Source of the DNA: Paenibacillus peoriae KCTC 3763 | GTDB lineage: Bacteria; Bacillota; Bacilli; Paenibacillales; Paenibacillaceae | NCBI RefSeq assembly: GCF_000236805.1 | Contig: NZ_AGFX01000021.1 | Coordinates: 184,679 to 248,678, forward strand | Length of the DNA stretch: 64,000 bases | Direction: 5' to 3' | Position numbers and translations under genes: made by a program | Shown here: one piece after another, positions 43,490 to 52,377 of the stretch | How the letters are laid out: every line of letters starts with the position of its first letter | How positions within the stretch are numbered: the stretch's first letter is position 1 | The notes under the pieces: model-generated | Told to the model about the DNA's origin: nothing | The model's database searches: none | What the model saw: the letters and a program-made list of their open reading frames with translations, nothing else

Positions 43490-43518
43490 TTCCAATTTGA
43501 TATGATTGCGTTTACAAT
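43490..43518 (+). promoter_or_regulatory. Promoter of the sugar-sensor operon with overlapping cre-like sequence
   Basis: TTCCAA (43490-43495) and TACAAT (43513-43518) are 17 bases apart. The overlapping TGATTGCGTTTACA (43503-43516) matches the cre consensus at 12 of 14 positions. Confidence 0.45.
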
Positions 43519-43576
43519 CTAAGTAAAATCACAGAAAATTCACAGCTTAAGGATATGCGCGAGAAGAGGTGGGCAA

Positions 43577-44584
43577 ATGAAAAAAACGCTGCTGGTCTAT
43601 ATACTGCTGATTGCAGCCTTTGCGCTCTATGTGTTCAGATATGAACAGACCGGGCCGTTAAATGGCACTTGGGAGGAGAAAGGGCTGAGAGGCAGCATCG
43701 GAGAAACCTATATGATGATTACGTTCCAGTCTGGTTTGGAGTATTGGAAAAGCGGTCTCAAGGGCTTTGAGGATGCTGCCGATGCCTTGGGAGTAACTGT
43801 GGAGTATCGAGGGGCTACCCGTTATGATGCGCAGGAGCAGACGACTGTCATTGAGCAGGCGATTGCCCGTAAGCCCGCAGGAATTGCGATTTCCGCGATT
43901 GATCCGCATTCCCTGATCCCGGCGATTAACAAGGCACTGGATGCAGGCATTCCTGTAGTGCTGTTTGATGCAGGAGCACCGGGGAGCCGGGCGTATTCTT
44001 TTTTGGGAACGGATAATTATAAGGCAGGTGTGACCGCTGCAGATAAAATGGCGGAGCTGCTGGGACGGGAAGGTGAAGTCGCTGTTTTGACAGTACCTGG
44101 CCAGCAAAATCATGAGGAGCGCTCGCGCGGCTTTCGCGATACCATTCAGCGGCAGTACCCTGCCATGAAGGTGGTGGAAGTGGCAGACGGCCGCGCAGAC
44201 GCGCTGGTATCCCGGGATGAGTCGCTAAGGCTGATGAAAGCTTATCCGAAGCTGGCCGGGATGTTTGTCACCGAGTCGACGGGAGCTACAGGGGTAGGGG
44301 AAGCGGTGCTGAGCCAAAAGAACCGCCGTCCGCTGAAAATCATTTCTTTTGATACGAATAAAGCGACATTGGATATGATTCGCAGTGGGACGATCTCGGC
44401 AACAATTGCGCAGGGAACGTGGAATATGGGCTATTGGTCGCTTCAATACCTGTTTCATCTGCATCATCATTTGACGATTCCTGCACCTTCCTCCTCTGGC
44501 GATAACGCTCCGCTGCCTGTGCGGGTGGATACAGGCATTTCGGTTGTCACACGGAAGAATGTAGATGATTATTATGCGAAATGA
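43577..44584 (+). CDS. Membrane-anchored sugar-binding protein (type 1 PBP)
   Basis: A 335-residue periplasmic-binding-protein-like sensor. An N-terminal uncleaved membrane segment (LLVYILLIAAFALYVF) anchors a PBP type I fold (YMMITFQSGLEYWKSGLKGFEDAADALGVTVEYRG, KPAGIAISAIDPHSLIPAINKALDAGIPVVLFDAG, VAVLTVPGQQNHEERSRGF). It lacks a lipobox. It is followed by an overlapping histidine kinase and an AraC-type regulator, so it probably presents sugar to the kinase rather than to a transporter. AGAGGTGG precedes the start. A similar three-gene layout often accompanies ChvE-type transporters. Confidence 0.88.
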   Translation: MKKTLLVYILLIAAFALYVFRYEQTGPLNGTWEEKGLRGSIGETYMMITFQSGLEYWKSGLKGFEDAADALGVTVEYRGATRYDAQEQTTVIEQAIARKPAGIAISAIDPHSLIPAINKALDAGIPVVLFDAGAPGSRAYSFLGTDNYKAGVTAADKMAELLGREGEVAVLTVPGQQNHEERSRGFRDTIQRQYPAMKVVEVADGRADALVSRDESLRLMKAYPKLAGMFVTESTGATGVGEAVLSQKNRRPLKIISFDTNKATLDMIRSGTISATIAQGTWNMGYWSLQYLFHLHHHLTIPAPSSSGDNAPLPVRVDTGISVVTRKNVDDYYAK

Positions 44585-46679
44585 CGATCAGCGGAAGTGG
44601 AAAAGGCAAAACTCGAATTCTGAAATATGGAAGCGTATCCATACGGGATTGGACAAAAGGATGCAGCGGTTGCGCTTGCGCAATATGCCCTTACGGTATC
44701 AGCTTATGCTGCTGTTCCTGTTGTTTGGCATCGTGCCTTCGTTGGGATTAGGCTTGCTGGTCAACTGGACGGTGGAACGGATTATTGAGCGGCAGGTGGA
44801 AGACCATACGATGCAGTTGATTGGCAAGGTGAACGAGGCACTGGATACCAAAATGGAAAATTTGCAGAACATGACGTATTTGATTGGCTTTAACCCGGAT
44901 ATCGGGGAGTTTTGGCAAGGTCGGACGCTGGCCGACGGTCATGCAGGTCATGTGGGTCATACAGGCCCTGCGAATCGTGCAGGTCATGCCAGTCAAGCAA
45001 AGTCTGCAAATATAGAAACGCAGGAAAATAAGGGGAAGCTGGCTAAAAATCAGGCCCCCCTCTCCAATCAGGCTGCAAGCTCTGTACAGGCACAGGATAC
45101 GCTATATCGCATGAAGCAATTTCTGCAGGGCTTTACTACCTTATATCCCGAAATTGCGGGGATTCTCATCGTGAACGCAAACGGTGACTATATCAGCAAT
45201 GAATTGTATGCGAAAAGCACGCACAGCTTGACCGATGAGGATTGGTACCGGCAGGCGGCGCAGCATGCAGGTATTTTCACCGTGCTGGGACAGCCGATCC
45301 ACCGTAATGTGACCACGCATGTCCGGTATAAGGACAGTGAAATTGTGTCTGTCGTCCGTTCGGTCACGGATTCGGAGACGGGACGCGTGCTAGGCGTGAT
45401 TATGATTGATCTCAAGCGGCGGGCTGTGTCGCAGGCGGCCAGAGACGTGACCTTGGGCAAAACCGGATATTTAATGGTGACAGATGCTGAGGGACGCAGC
45501 GTCTATATGCCGGATATGCCGCTGATTGAGCGTATTCCTCTGGAATGGTTCGGGACAGGTGACAGCGGGATGTTTACCCGTCAGGCCGGAGGTCGGGAAC
45601 TGCTGTTCATGTTCCGTGCTTCCGAATTTACGGGCTGGAGAACGGTGGGGGTATTCCCGGCGGGGGAATCGACGCTGGAGGTTCGGCAAATTCAATTTTA
45701 TGTTGCATGTTTTGTTTTCATTGTATGTCTGTTTGGCCTAACGGCATCCTTGCGCTTGTCGCGTTCCATTGCACAGCCGATTTTCCGGCTAATGTCCTAT
45801 ATGCGAACGGCAGAGACGGGGGATCTTACGGTCCGCCCCTGGAGTGATCGTGGGGATGAGATCGGATTGCTGGGTCGGAGCTTTAACCGGATGCTGGAGC
45901 AGATTCGCCGTCTCATGTCGCTCAGCGAGCTCCGGGAGCGGCAAAAACGCGATGCCGAGCTGCGCAGTCTTCAGGAGCATATTAAGCCGCATTTTCTATA
46001 CAATACGCTGGATACGATTCATTGGATGGCCCGAAAAAATGGGGCAGACGACGTGTCCGACATGGTTGGGGCGCTGTCGAGATTGTTCCGTCTCGGACTG
46101 AGCAAGGGAGATGACTTCATTCCGCTTCGCTCGGAGATGGAGCATATTTCAAGCTATATGCAAATCCAGCAAACCCGGTACCGGGACAGACTTCGTTGGG
46201 AACTGATTGTATCCGAGGAACTGGAGGAGCTGTTCGTATTGAAGCTAATCCTTCAGCCAGTGGTGGAAAATGCCATTTATCACGGTATCAAGGCCAGACG
46301 TGGTCCCGGTACGATTCGAGTGGAAGCGAAGACTGGCGGCGACAAGCTGCTGCTGACGGTTCGTGACGACGGCGCAGGCATGACGGCAGACAGGCTGCGG
46401 GAGCTGCAAAATCTGCTGGAAATGCCGCTGGAGGCGATGGAGCAACAGCAGAAGCACAGCAGAGCCAATATGAACGACAGAAGCTACGGCATGCTGAATG
46501 TACAGGCACGTATCCGGTTATCTTTTGGTGAGGAATATGGAATTGTACTGGAGAGTGAAGAAGGGACAGGGACCTGTGTTACGATCATTCATCCGTTGCT
46601 GCGGGATATGGGACAACTAAGGAAGCCTCATGAAAAAGGAGAAGATCAGGATGACAAAATCAATGACTACAGGGACTGA
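44565..46679 (+). CDS. YesM-like sensor histidine kinase
   Basis: A 704-residue kinase: N-terminal TM (LMLLFLLFGIVPSLGLGLLVNW), extracellular dCache-like domain of about 330 residues, second TM (FYVACFVFIVCLFGLTASL), HAMP (SIAQPIFRLMSYMRTAETGDLTV), His_kinase domain with LQEHIKPHFLYNTLDTIHWMARK (phospho-acceptor His), and HATPase with VVENAIYHGIK and DDGAGMT. The extracellular region contains an unusual Gly-His-x repeat (44937-44999) and Gln/Asn-rich linker. It overlaps the sugar-binding gene by 20 bases and the regulator gene by 29, a tightly coupled operon. Confidence 0.94.
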   Translation: MIIMRNDDQRKWKRQNSNSEIWKRIHTGLDKRMQRLRLRNMPLRYQLMLLFLLFGIVPSLGLGLLVNWTVERIIERQVEDHTMQLIGKVNEALDTKMENLQNMTYLIGFNPDIGEFWQGRTLADGHAGHVGHTGPANRAGHASQAKSANIETQENKGKLAKNQAPLSNQAASSVQAQDTLYRMKQFLQGFTTLYPEIAGILIVNANGDYISNELYAKSTHSLTDEDWYRQAAQHAGIFTVLGQPIHRNVTTHVRYKDSEIVSVVRSVTDSETGRVLGVIMIDLKRRAVSQAARDVTLGKTGYLMVTDAEGRSVYMPDMPLIERIPLEWFGTGDSGMFTRQAGGRELLFMFRASEFTGWRTVGVFPAGESTLEVRQIQFYVACFVFIVCLFGLTASLRLSRSIAQPIFRLMSYMRTAETGDLTVRPWSDRGDEIGLLGRSFNRMLEQIRRLMSLSELRERQKRDAELRSLQEHIKPHFLYNTLDTIHWMARKNGADDVSDMVGALSRLFRLGLSKGDDFIPLRSEMEHISSYMQIQQTRYRDRLRWELIVSEELEELFVLKLILQPVVENAIYHGIKARRGPGTIRVEAKTGGDKLLLTVRDDGAGMTADRLRELQNLLEMPLEAMEQQQKHSRANMNDRSYGMLNVQARIRLSFGEEYGIVLESEEGTGTCVTIIHPLLRDMGQLRKPHEKGEDQDDKINDYRD
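44937..44999 (+). repeat. Degenerate nonanucleotide tandem repeat (Gly-His-x)
   Basis: Seven 9-base units related to GGTCATGCA encode GHA GHV GHT GPA NRA GHA SQA within the extracellular part of the histidine kinase. Units 1-3 and 6 are well conserved; the others have diverged. Confidence 0.75.
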
Positions 46680-47904
46680 AGAACGTTATCGGGTACTGAT
46701 TGCAGACGATGAACCGATCATTCGGGAAGGGATACGGGATTGCGTAGACTGGGCGGCTCTAGGCATGGAGGTAGCATATGAGGCCGAGGACGGTGAAGAA
46801 GCGCTGGAGCTGGCGATTCGGCTTGGCATTGACATTTTGCTGGTCGATATGAATATGCCGATCATGGACGGGATTGAGCTGATCCGGCGATTGCGTGAAG
46901 AACGTCCCGAATGTCGCTGCCTGATCATCTCTGGGCATGATGAATTCGCTTATGCACAGGAGGCTGTGCGACTTGGCGTGGAGGATTATATTTTGAAGCC
47001 GGTGGATGCGGAGCAGCTTCACGCTGCGCTGTCGCGGCTCAGTCAGCGGCTGGGTGAAGAGCGCAAGCGTGCCGCCTATGTAGAACAGGCTGCCGAGCAG
47101 ATACAGCGCAATATTCCGCTGCTGCGCCAGCGCTTTTGTCTGGAATTGCTGGAAGGGCAGCACACGGGAAAAGACGTCATGGAGCAGTTGGCGTTTTTAC
47201 GTCTTCCATCCGAGGCGCCTGTTCAGATCGGTGTGGTGCGGTGGCCTGCAGTAGAGACACGACAAGCGATTATGCGCGAAAATGATCGTCAGTTGTTTCT
47301 GTTTGCCGCTGAAAATATCATTGCCGAGTTGCTGGAGGGCCGACCACATGTCCTGTTTCGCGATGCAAACGGGCTGATCGGCATATGCCTGTGGCAGGAG
47401 GCACCTGAGACGATAGGCGCTTCCATCGAGCAGGCGATGGGGCGCTATCTGAATATAGCGGTTCATACGCATGTGGAGCACAACGCCGGAGGGCTGGAAG
47501 ATGCGATTGAGGCGTTCCGGGTGTGCCGTGACCGTGTGTACGGCGAATCGCAGCTATCTCCACTCGTGCGCCGGGCGCGGCAGCTCATTCAGGAAGGTTA
47601 TGCCGATCGGGAGCTGACACTGGAGACCCTTGCCTCGCGGCTACAGGTATCGGCTGTGTATCTCAGCCGCGTGCTCAAAAAGGAGCTTAACGATAGCTTC
47701 GTGACCCTCGTCACGCGCGCCCGAATCCGTAAAGCGGTGCAATTGCTGGACTCGACTACGCTATCTATCTACGATATAGCAGAGCGTACCGGATACGATA
47801 GCCAGCACTATTTCAGCACCGCTTTTAAAAAGGCGATGGGAGTTTCCCCGGTTCAATATCGCAAAGGCGGTGGAATTGGAGTCAGCGTGTCGGATCAGGA
47901 ATGA
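46651..47904 (+). CDS. YesN-like response regulator with AraC-type DNA-binding domain
   Basis: A 417-residue two-component regulator. The receiver (residues about 10-130) has RVLIADDEPIIREGI, phospho-acceptor Asp in DILLVDMNMPIMDG, and YILKPVDAEQL with the conserved Lys. A middle linker follows, and the C-terminal 100 residues are an AraC/XylS domain (ELTLETLASRLQVSAVYLSRVLKKELNDSFVTLVTRARIRKAVQLL, TTLSIYDIAERTGYDSQHYFSTAFKKAMGVSPVQYRK). ATG 46651 with AAGGAG 9 bases upstream is chosen; ATG 46630 is also possible. It probably activates the ChvE-type transporter genes 3.4 kb downstream; that target is inferred. Confidence 0.94.
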   Translation: MTKSMTTGTEERYRVLIADDEPIIREGIRDCVDWAALGMEVAYEAEDGEEALELAIRLGIDILLVDMNMPIMDGIELIRRLREERPECRCLIISGHDEFAYAQEAVRLGVEDYILKPVDAEQLHAALSRLSQRLGEERKRAAYVEQAAEQIQRNIPLLRQRFCLELLEGQHTGKDVMEQLAFLRLPSEAPVQIGVVRWPAVETRQAIMRENDRQLFLFAAENIIAELLEGRPHVLFRDANGLIGICLWQEAPETIGASIEQAMGRYLNIAVHTHVEHNAGGLEDAIEAFRVCRDRVYGESQLSPLVRRARQLIQEGYADRELTLETLASRLQVSAVYLSRVLKKELNDSFVTLVTRARIRKAVQLLDSTTLSIYDIAERTGYDSQHYFSTAFKKAMGVSPVQYRKGGGIGVSVSDQE

Positions 47905-47913
47905 CATGAAAAA

Positions 47914-47929
47914 TGTGTGTGTAATCACA
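47914..47929. promoter_or_regulatory. Candidate Fnr box upstream of hcp
   Basis: TGTGT-N6-TCACA matches the Bacillus Fnr/Crp-family site TGTGA-N6-TCACA at 9 of 10 positions. Placed at -41.5 it would give a transcript start near 47963, 38 bases before the hcp start. TACGCT at 47951-47956 is in -10 position. Confidence 0.5.
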
Positions 47930-48000
47930 CCTGAGTAATTGAGGGTCTGTTACGCTGAGGATAACAAACAAATACCTATCAATATTTGGAGGAAAACAAT

Positions 48001-49293
48001 ATGTTTTGTTATCAATGTGAACAGACGCCGAGTGGCGGTTGTAAGGTAGTCGGGGTGTGCGGCAAGGATGAAACGGTAGCGAGCTTGCAGGATACGATGA
48101 TTTTTGCCTTAAAAGGTATTGCCGCTTATGCGACTCATGCCAGACAGTTGGGCTATACCGATCCCGAAGTGGATCGTATCACGCACGAAGCGTTATATAT
48201 GACCTTAACCAATTCCAACTTTAATGTACAAGAGCATTTGGAGATGGCAATGAAGGTCGGAAATGCAGCCGTACGGATCATGGATGTACTGGATCGTGCG
48301 CATACAGATCGTTTTGGCATTCCACAGCCGATTACGGTCAGCCAGAATAAAATCGAAGGTCAATGCATCGTCGTGACCGGACATAATTTATATGCGCTGG
48401 AGGAATTGCTGCGGCAGACCGAAGGCAAGGGCATCAATATCTATACTCACTCGGAAATGCTGCCAGCGCACGGTTATCCGGCGTTGAAGAAATATGCACA
48501 TCTCAAAGGCAATATCGGCAAGGCCTGGTACGATCAACGCAGACTGTTTGAGGAGTTCCCAGGCGCGATTCTGGCCACGACGAACTGTGTCATGCCGATT
48601 AAAGGCACGTACGCAGACCGCTTCTTCTCTTATGAAGTAGCCGGGCTGGAGGGTGTTGCCAAAATTGTGAACGACGATTTCTCACCACTGATTGAGCGCG
48701 CGTTGGCCCTGCCAGCCGCAGATGTAGAGTCTGAACAGGTGCTTACGACAGGATACCATCATGAGACGGTCATCGGGCTGGCACCTGAGATTATTCAAGC
48801 AGTTAAAGACGGACATATCCGCCGTTTCTTCGTCATTGCAGGCTGTGATGCACCGGGTAAAGGCGGCAATTATTATCGCGAGCTGGCCACATCCTTGCCG
48901 AACGATACGGTCATTTTGACCACGTCCTGCGGTAAATTCCGCTTCAATGATGTGGATTACGGCACCGTTGGAGATACCGGTATTCCGCGTTATATCGATT
49001 TGGGACAATGCAACAATTCCGGTTCCACGGTGAAAATCGCTTTGGCGCTGGCCGATGCTTTTGGCTGTACTGTAAATGAGCTGCCGGTCAGCATCGTGTT
49101 GTCCTGGTTTGAGCAAAAAGCAGTGGCGATCCTGTTAGGTTTGTTCAGCCTTGGCATTCAGGACATCCGCATCGGACCTAAGCCACCTGAGTTTATCTCG
49201 TCTGGTGTATTGGATGTGCTGGTGGAGATGTTTGGCTTGAAGCTGATTACTACAGCAGAAGAAGATATGAAGGCAATGCTGTCGTTGTCGTAA
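48001..49293 (+). CDS. hcp: Hybrid-cluster protein / hydroxylamine reductase, short form
   Basis: A 430-residue cytoplasmic Fe-S-O enzyme that handles hydroxylamine or nitric oxide under anaerobic stress. The N-terminal cluster motif CYQCEQTPSGGCKVVGVC fits CX2CX7CX5C. Hybrid-cluster ligands appear in TGHNLYALEE, TTNCVMPIKGTY and the Cys of AGCDAPGKGGNYY, with TTSCGKFRF and LGQCNNSGSTVKIA further on. It is about 110 residues shorter than usual Hcp, matching the class lacking one three-helix bundle. TTGGAGG precedes ATG 48001. It is a single gene with its own candidate Fnr box and terminator, inserted between the sugar sensor and transporter operons. Confidence 0.94.
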   Translation: MFCYQCEQTPSGGCKVVGVCGKDETVASLQDTMIFALKGIAAYATHARQLGYTDPEVDRITHEALYMTLTNSNFNVQEHLEMAMKVGNAAVRIMDVLDRAHTDRFGIPQPITVSQNKIEGQCIVVTGHNLYALEELLRQTEGKGINIYTHSEMLPAHGYPALKKYAHLKGNIGKAWYDQRRLFEEFPGAILATTNCVMPIKGTYADRFFSYEVAGLEGVAKIVNDDFSPLIERALALPAADVESEQVLTTGYHHETVIGLAPEIIQAVKDGHIRRFFVIAGCDAPGKGGNYYRELATSLPNDTVILTTSCGKFRFNDVDYGTVGDTGIPRYIDLGQCNNSGSTVKIALALADAFGCTVNELPVSIVLSWFEQKAVAILLGLFSLGIQDIRIGPKPPEFISSGVLDVLVEMFGLKLITTAEEDMKAMLSLS

Positions 49294-49303
49294 TAAGATT
49301 GAT

Positions 49304-49335
49304 AAAAGGAACTGCAAAACGCAGTTCCTTTTTTG
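49304..49335 (+). terminator. Terminator after hcp
   Basis: AAGGAACTGC pairs with GCAGTTCCTT around AAAAC, followed by a T run. Confidence 0.92.
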
Positions 49336-49357
49336 GTATTGCTTACTGTTTTAGTAT

Positions 49358-49705
49358 TCAACGTTCATCGAATCTTATAAAAATGTCCGTAAGAACTTTT
49401 AAGGCCATTTCCGTATCCTTGGCTTCGCGCATTCTCAGCAGTGTCAAAATATTTTTGATACTTAAATCTTCTTCGGTAAGCTCATCATTTTCCTTCACAT
49501 ATGTAAGTAATTGATTAACGCTCACATTCAACGCTTTTGCTATTTTCTCCAAATTTTTTAAGGATATATTTCTCTCCGCCCGCTCGACAAAACCGATATA
49601 ACTCGAATTGAATCCTGCTTTTTCGGCTAAAGCTTCCTGAGAAAGCCCTTTCGATTTCCGAATATCGCGAATGCGTGTACCGACTAATTCTAGAAGTTCA
49701 GACAT
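49358..49705 (-). CDS. XRE family transcriptional regulator
   Basis: A 115-residue regulator with an N-terminal Cro/CI-type helix-turn-helix (VGTRIRDIRKSKGLSQEALAEKAGFNSSYIGFVERAERNISLKNLEKIAKALNVSVNQLL) and a short helical C-terminal tail (LSIKNILTLLRMREAKDTEMALKVLTDIF) that probably dimerises, like SinR-type proteins. The start at 49705 follows GAGAGGTG. It stands alone; the 325-base gap to the next gene is AT-rich and holds no other recognised element. Confidence 0.9.
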   Translation of the reverse strand: MSELLELVGTRIRDIRKSKGLSQEALAEKAGFNSSYIGFVERAERNISLKNLEKIAKALNVSVNQLLTYVKENDELTEEDLSIKNILTLLRMREAKDTEMALKVLTDIFIRFDER

Positions 49706-50030
49706 GGTTACACCTCTCTTTAGTAAGGACTTTACAAGATTGGATTCCAGTCGCTCCAAAGCGCAATATATTGATGAACTAGACTACTTCGATCTAAATA
49801 TTGTTTATTTGGAAGTATTGGATTTTTGCAAAACCCTCTAGTTAGAAGTGTAGTGAAAGTGTTACATCTAATTAATGACTTGTAATAAGTAAATTGATTT
49901 AAAAACTACTATGTAGTAATATTTGTTATGAGGATTTACCGATAGATAGAAAATTATACATTTTTATGGTTTCGAATTGTAGTACGTCCTCATATTGTTT
50001 ATGAATATTTCAATCAGGAGCTGATTCCCC

Positions 50031-50534
50031 ATGAAAAATTACTCCTTATGCCCACGCTTACATAGTGATTCAGATTACACATTCCACACCTATAGCGAAT
50101 CCAACGTACTGAATTGCGTGTTGGATTTTCAAAAGCTTGCTCAATATCAGATGAAGCTTGCCCAGCTCATGCGCAACCATATGCAGTTTTATAACTGCCT
50201 CATTCTTTGTGATCGAGCGATGTTTTCTATGGGGAAGGCTATGTATGTTCATCGAAATCAAATCATTCCTTTATCCATTAGCTTATCCATGAATGATCTG
50301 CTCAGATTGATTCGCACGGATGCTGAGCCGGGCTTGGATATGGTGCTGTTTATGGGTACCGTGCATTATCTTGTTTCTGGAGAGGAGGAAGCATCTAAGG
50401 AGACGATGAAGCCGGAGGAAGTAGACATGCTGCTTTATAAAACAGACCATATTTTAAAGTGTTTATCACGGAGAATGATAGCTCGTCCAACCGAGCAGTA
50501 TCTATCTATTTTTAAAGAAAAACCACTCAATTAA
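50031..50534 (+). CDS. Hypothetical protein, 167 residues
   Basis: A soluble, mostly helical protein starting MKNYSLCPRLHSDSDYTFHT. Hydrophobic helices (VLNCVLDFQKLAQYQMKLAQLMRNHMQFYNCLIL and LLRLIRTDAEPGLDMVLFMGTVHYLV) and Cys/Met richness are notable. CAGGAG precedes the start with long spacing. It has no signal peptide and no recognised family. It may be functionally separate from the MazG-like gene 107 bases downstream. Confidence 0.6.
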   Translation: MKNYSLCPRLHSDSDYTFHTYSESNVLNCVLDFQKLAQYQMKLAQLMRNHMQFYNCLILCDRAMFSMGKAMYVHRNQIIPLSISLSMNDLLRLIRTDAEPGLDMVLFMGTVHYLVSGEEEASKETMKPEEVDMLLYKTDHILKCLSRRMIARPTEQYLSIFKEKPLN

Positions 50535-50641
50535 ATCGTTGTTGATTATAGCTGCTTCTATTTCCTCCAGTGATATAATGGCGGGAAGGGATATATTGGC
50601 CACGGCTTAAAAGCTCCACAGCAGAAAGGGTGTTAATATAG

Positions 50642-50974
50642 ATGCCTACATACAATAAGCTAGTGCGGGATCGGATTCCGCATATCATTATGTCTCAGGG
50701 CAAGGAATGCAGCGTACGCATTTTGGAGTCAGAGGAATATAAGCAGGCGCTTAGAATGAAGCTTCTTGAAGAAGCAGAGGAATATTTTGAAACGGCAAAA
50801 GATCAGGATGCATTGGAAGAACTGGCGGATATGCTGGAAGTCGTCCGGGCGCTGGCAGAAGTACATGGAGCGAATGCGGCAGAACTGGACAAGCTGCGGG
50901 CAGACAAAGCCGAGGCACGAGGTGGCTTTCAGGAGCGGGTGTTTTTAATCGATGTGGATGAGGCTGAAATATAG
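50642..50974 (+). CDS. MazG-like nucleotide pyrophosphohydrolase
   Basis: A 110-residue all-alpha NTP pyrophosphatase-like protein, a house-cleaning enzyme that would hydrolyse non-canonical nucleotides. The family motif is visible as YNKLVRDRIPHII at the start, LLEEAEEYFET and ALEELADMLEVVRALAEVHG, giving the metal-binding EExxE...ExxD pattern. GAAAGGGTG lies upstream. It is related to the phosphoribosyl-ATP pyrophosphohydrolase-like single-domain MazG group. A terminator follows closely. Confidence 0.88.
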   Translation: MPTYNKLVRDRIPHIIMSQGKECSVRILESEEYKQALRMKLLEEAEEYFETAKDQDALEELADMLEVVRALAEVHGANAAELDKLRADKAEARGGFQERVFLIDVDEAEI

Positions 50975-50995
50975 CGTATCAATAACTGTGTTGCT

Positions 50996-51034
50996 AGGAC
51001 TTTGCCATTGTTAAAAAGGTAAAGTCCTTTTTTC
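50996..51034 (+). terminator. Terminator after MazG-like gene
   Basis: AGGACTTTGCC pairs with GGTAAAGTCCT (one mismatch) around a loop of 11 bases, followed by six T. Confidence 0.88.
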
Positions 51035-51157
51035 ATTCTCCACACAAAGGTTAAAATTTTATAAAAAAAGTTCAAAACCAGCAAAGACCTTTCCCGGCCT
51101 GGAATGATACCATGTGGTTGCACATAAGAAAAGGAGAGGCGCTCATCGCCACTCTAT

Positions 51158-51171
51158 TGTAAGCGCTATCT
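51158..51171. promoter_or_regulatory. cre-like CcpA site upstream of the monosaccharide ABC operon
   Basis: TGTAAGCGCTATCT matches TGWAANCGNTNWCA at 13 of 14 positions and lies 87 bases before the sugar-binding lipoprotein start. Confidence 0.65.
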
Positions 51172-51257
51172 ATTTTCTATTTTAATCAGCACTTACCTGA
51201 GGAGTTTGCAAAATCCTTCAAAATGACCCGCATCACATGAGGAAAGGGGAGCTTCAC

Positions 51258-52343
51258 ATGAAAAAAGGAGCTGTCGCTATATGGCTTCTGGTTTTAGCCT
51301 TAATGCTTTCAGCCTGTAATTTGGCGGAGAGTGGAACGGGCAGCAAGGAAAAAGGCTATGTGGGTATTTCCATGCCGACCAAATCATCCGAGCGTTGGGT
51401 AGGAGACGGGGAGAATATGGTCCGGCTGTTTCAGGAGCAAGGCTATAAAACGGATTTACAGTATGCCGAGGACGTGGTAGAAAACCAGATCTCCCAAATT
51501 GAGAACATGATCACCAAGGGTGTCAATGTGATGGTGATCGCTTCGGTAGACGGCAACACGCTGACAGACGTCATCAAGAAGGCACATGACCGGGGGATTC
51601 AGGTCATTTCCTATGACCGTTTGATTCGGAACACGCCGTATCTGACGTATTATGCGACCTTCGACAACTTTAAAGTAGGTGTGCTACAGGCGGCGTATAT
51701 TGAGCAGAAGCTGGGACTCAAGGAAGGCAAAGGCCCCTTCAATATCGAGCTGTTTGGTGGTTCGCCGGATGACAATAACGCCTATTTCTTCTTTAACGGT
51801 GCGATGTCGGTCCTCAAGCCATACATCGATTCAGGCAAATTGGTCGTACGCAGCAAGCAGATGACGATGGCGCAGATCGCTACGCTGCGATGGGATGGAG
51901 CCTTGGCCCAGTCGCGGATGGATAATCTGCTGAGTGCCTACTATTCGGGGGCTAATCTGGACGCGGTGTTATCTCCTTATGATGGAATTAGCATTGGTAT
52001 TATTTCATCTCTTAAAGGGGTTGGCTACGGATCAGCGAACAAGCCGCTGCCGATCATTACGGGGCAGGATGCGGAGCTGGCTTCGATCAAGTCGATTGTG
52101 GCCGGAGAGCAGACGCAAACCATATTCAAGGATACCCGCAAGCTGGCTGAGCAGACGGTTGTGATGGCCAACAGCATTTTACAGGGCAAGCAAGCGCAAG
52201 TGAATGACGCTAAATCATATAACAACGGGGTAAAAGTAGTTCCTGCTTATTTGCTTGATCCCATCTCGGTAGATCGGACGAATGTCGAAAAGGATATTGT
52301 TGGCAGCCATTATTACACCAAAGAGCAAATTGGACTGAAATAA
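51258..52343 (+). CDS. chvE: ChvE-type sugar-binding lipoprotein
   Basis: A 361-residue substrate-binding lipoprotein of a monosaccharide ABC importer. The lipobox is LSAC (Cys at about 20). The PBP fold shows [64 protein letters not shown] and [14 protein letters not shown], all close to the ChvE/XylF group; [34 protein letters not shown] and [17 protein letters not shown] are typical. AAAGGGGAG precedes ATG 51258. It is the first gene of a three-gene operon. Substrates of the family include xylose, glucose, galactose and arabinose. Confidence 0.93.
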   Translation: MKKGAVAIWLLVLALMLSACNLAESGTGSKEKGYVGISMPTKSSERWVGDGENMVRLFQEQGYKTDLQYAEDVVENQISQIENMITKGVNVMVIASVDGNTLTDVIKKAHDRGIQVISYDRLIRNTPYLTYYATFDNFKVGVLQAAYIEQKLGLKEGKGPFNIELFGGSPDDNNAYFFFNGAMSVLKPYIDSGKLVVRSKQMTMAQIATLRWDGALAQSRMDNLLSAYYSGANLDAVLSPYDGISIGIISSLKGVGYGSANKPLPIITGQDAELASIKSIVAGEQTQTIFKDTRKLAEQTVVMANSILQGKQAQVNDAKSYNNGVKVVPAYLLDPISVDRTNVEKDIVGSHYYTKEQIGLK

Positions 52344-52377
52344 GAGCAGGCTATCTAAAGTGGAAGGAGCGTATCCC

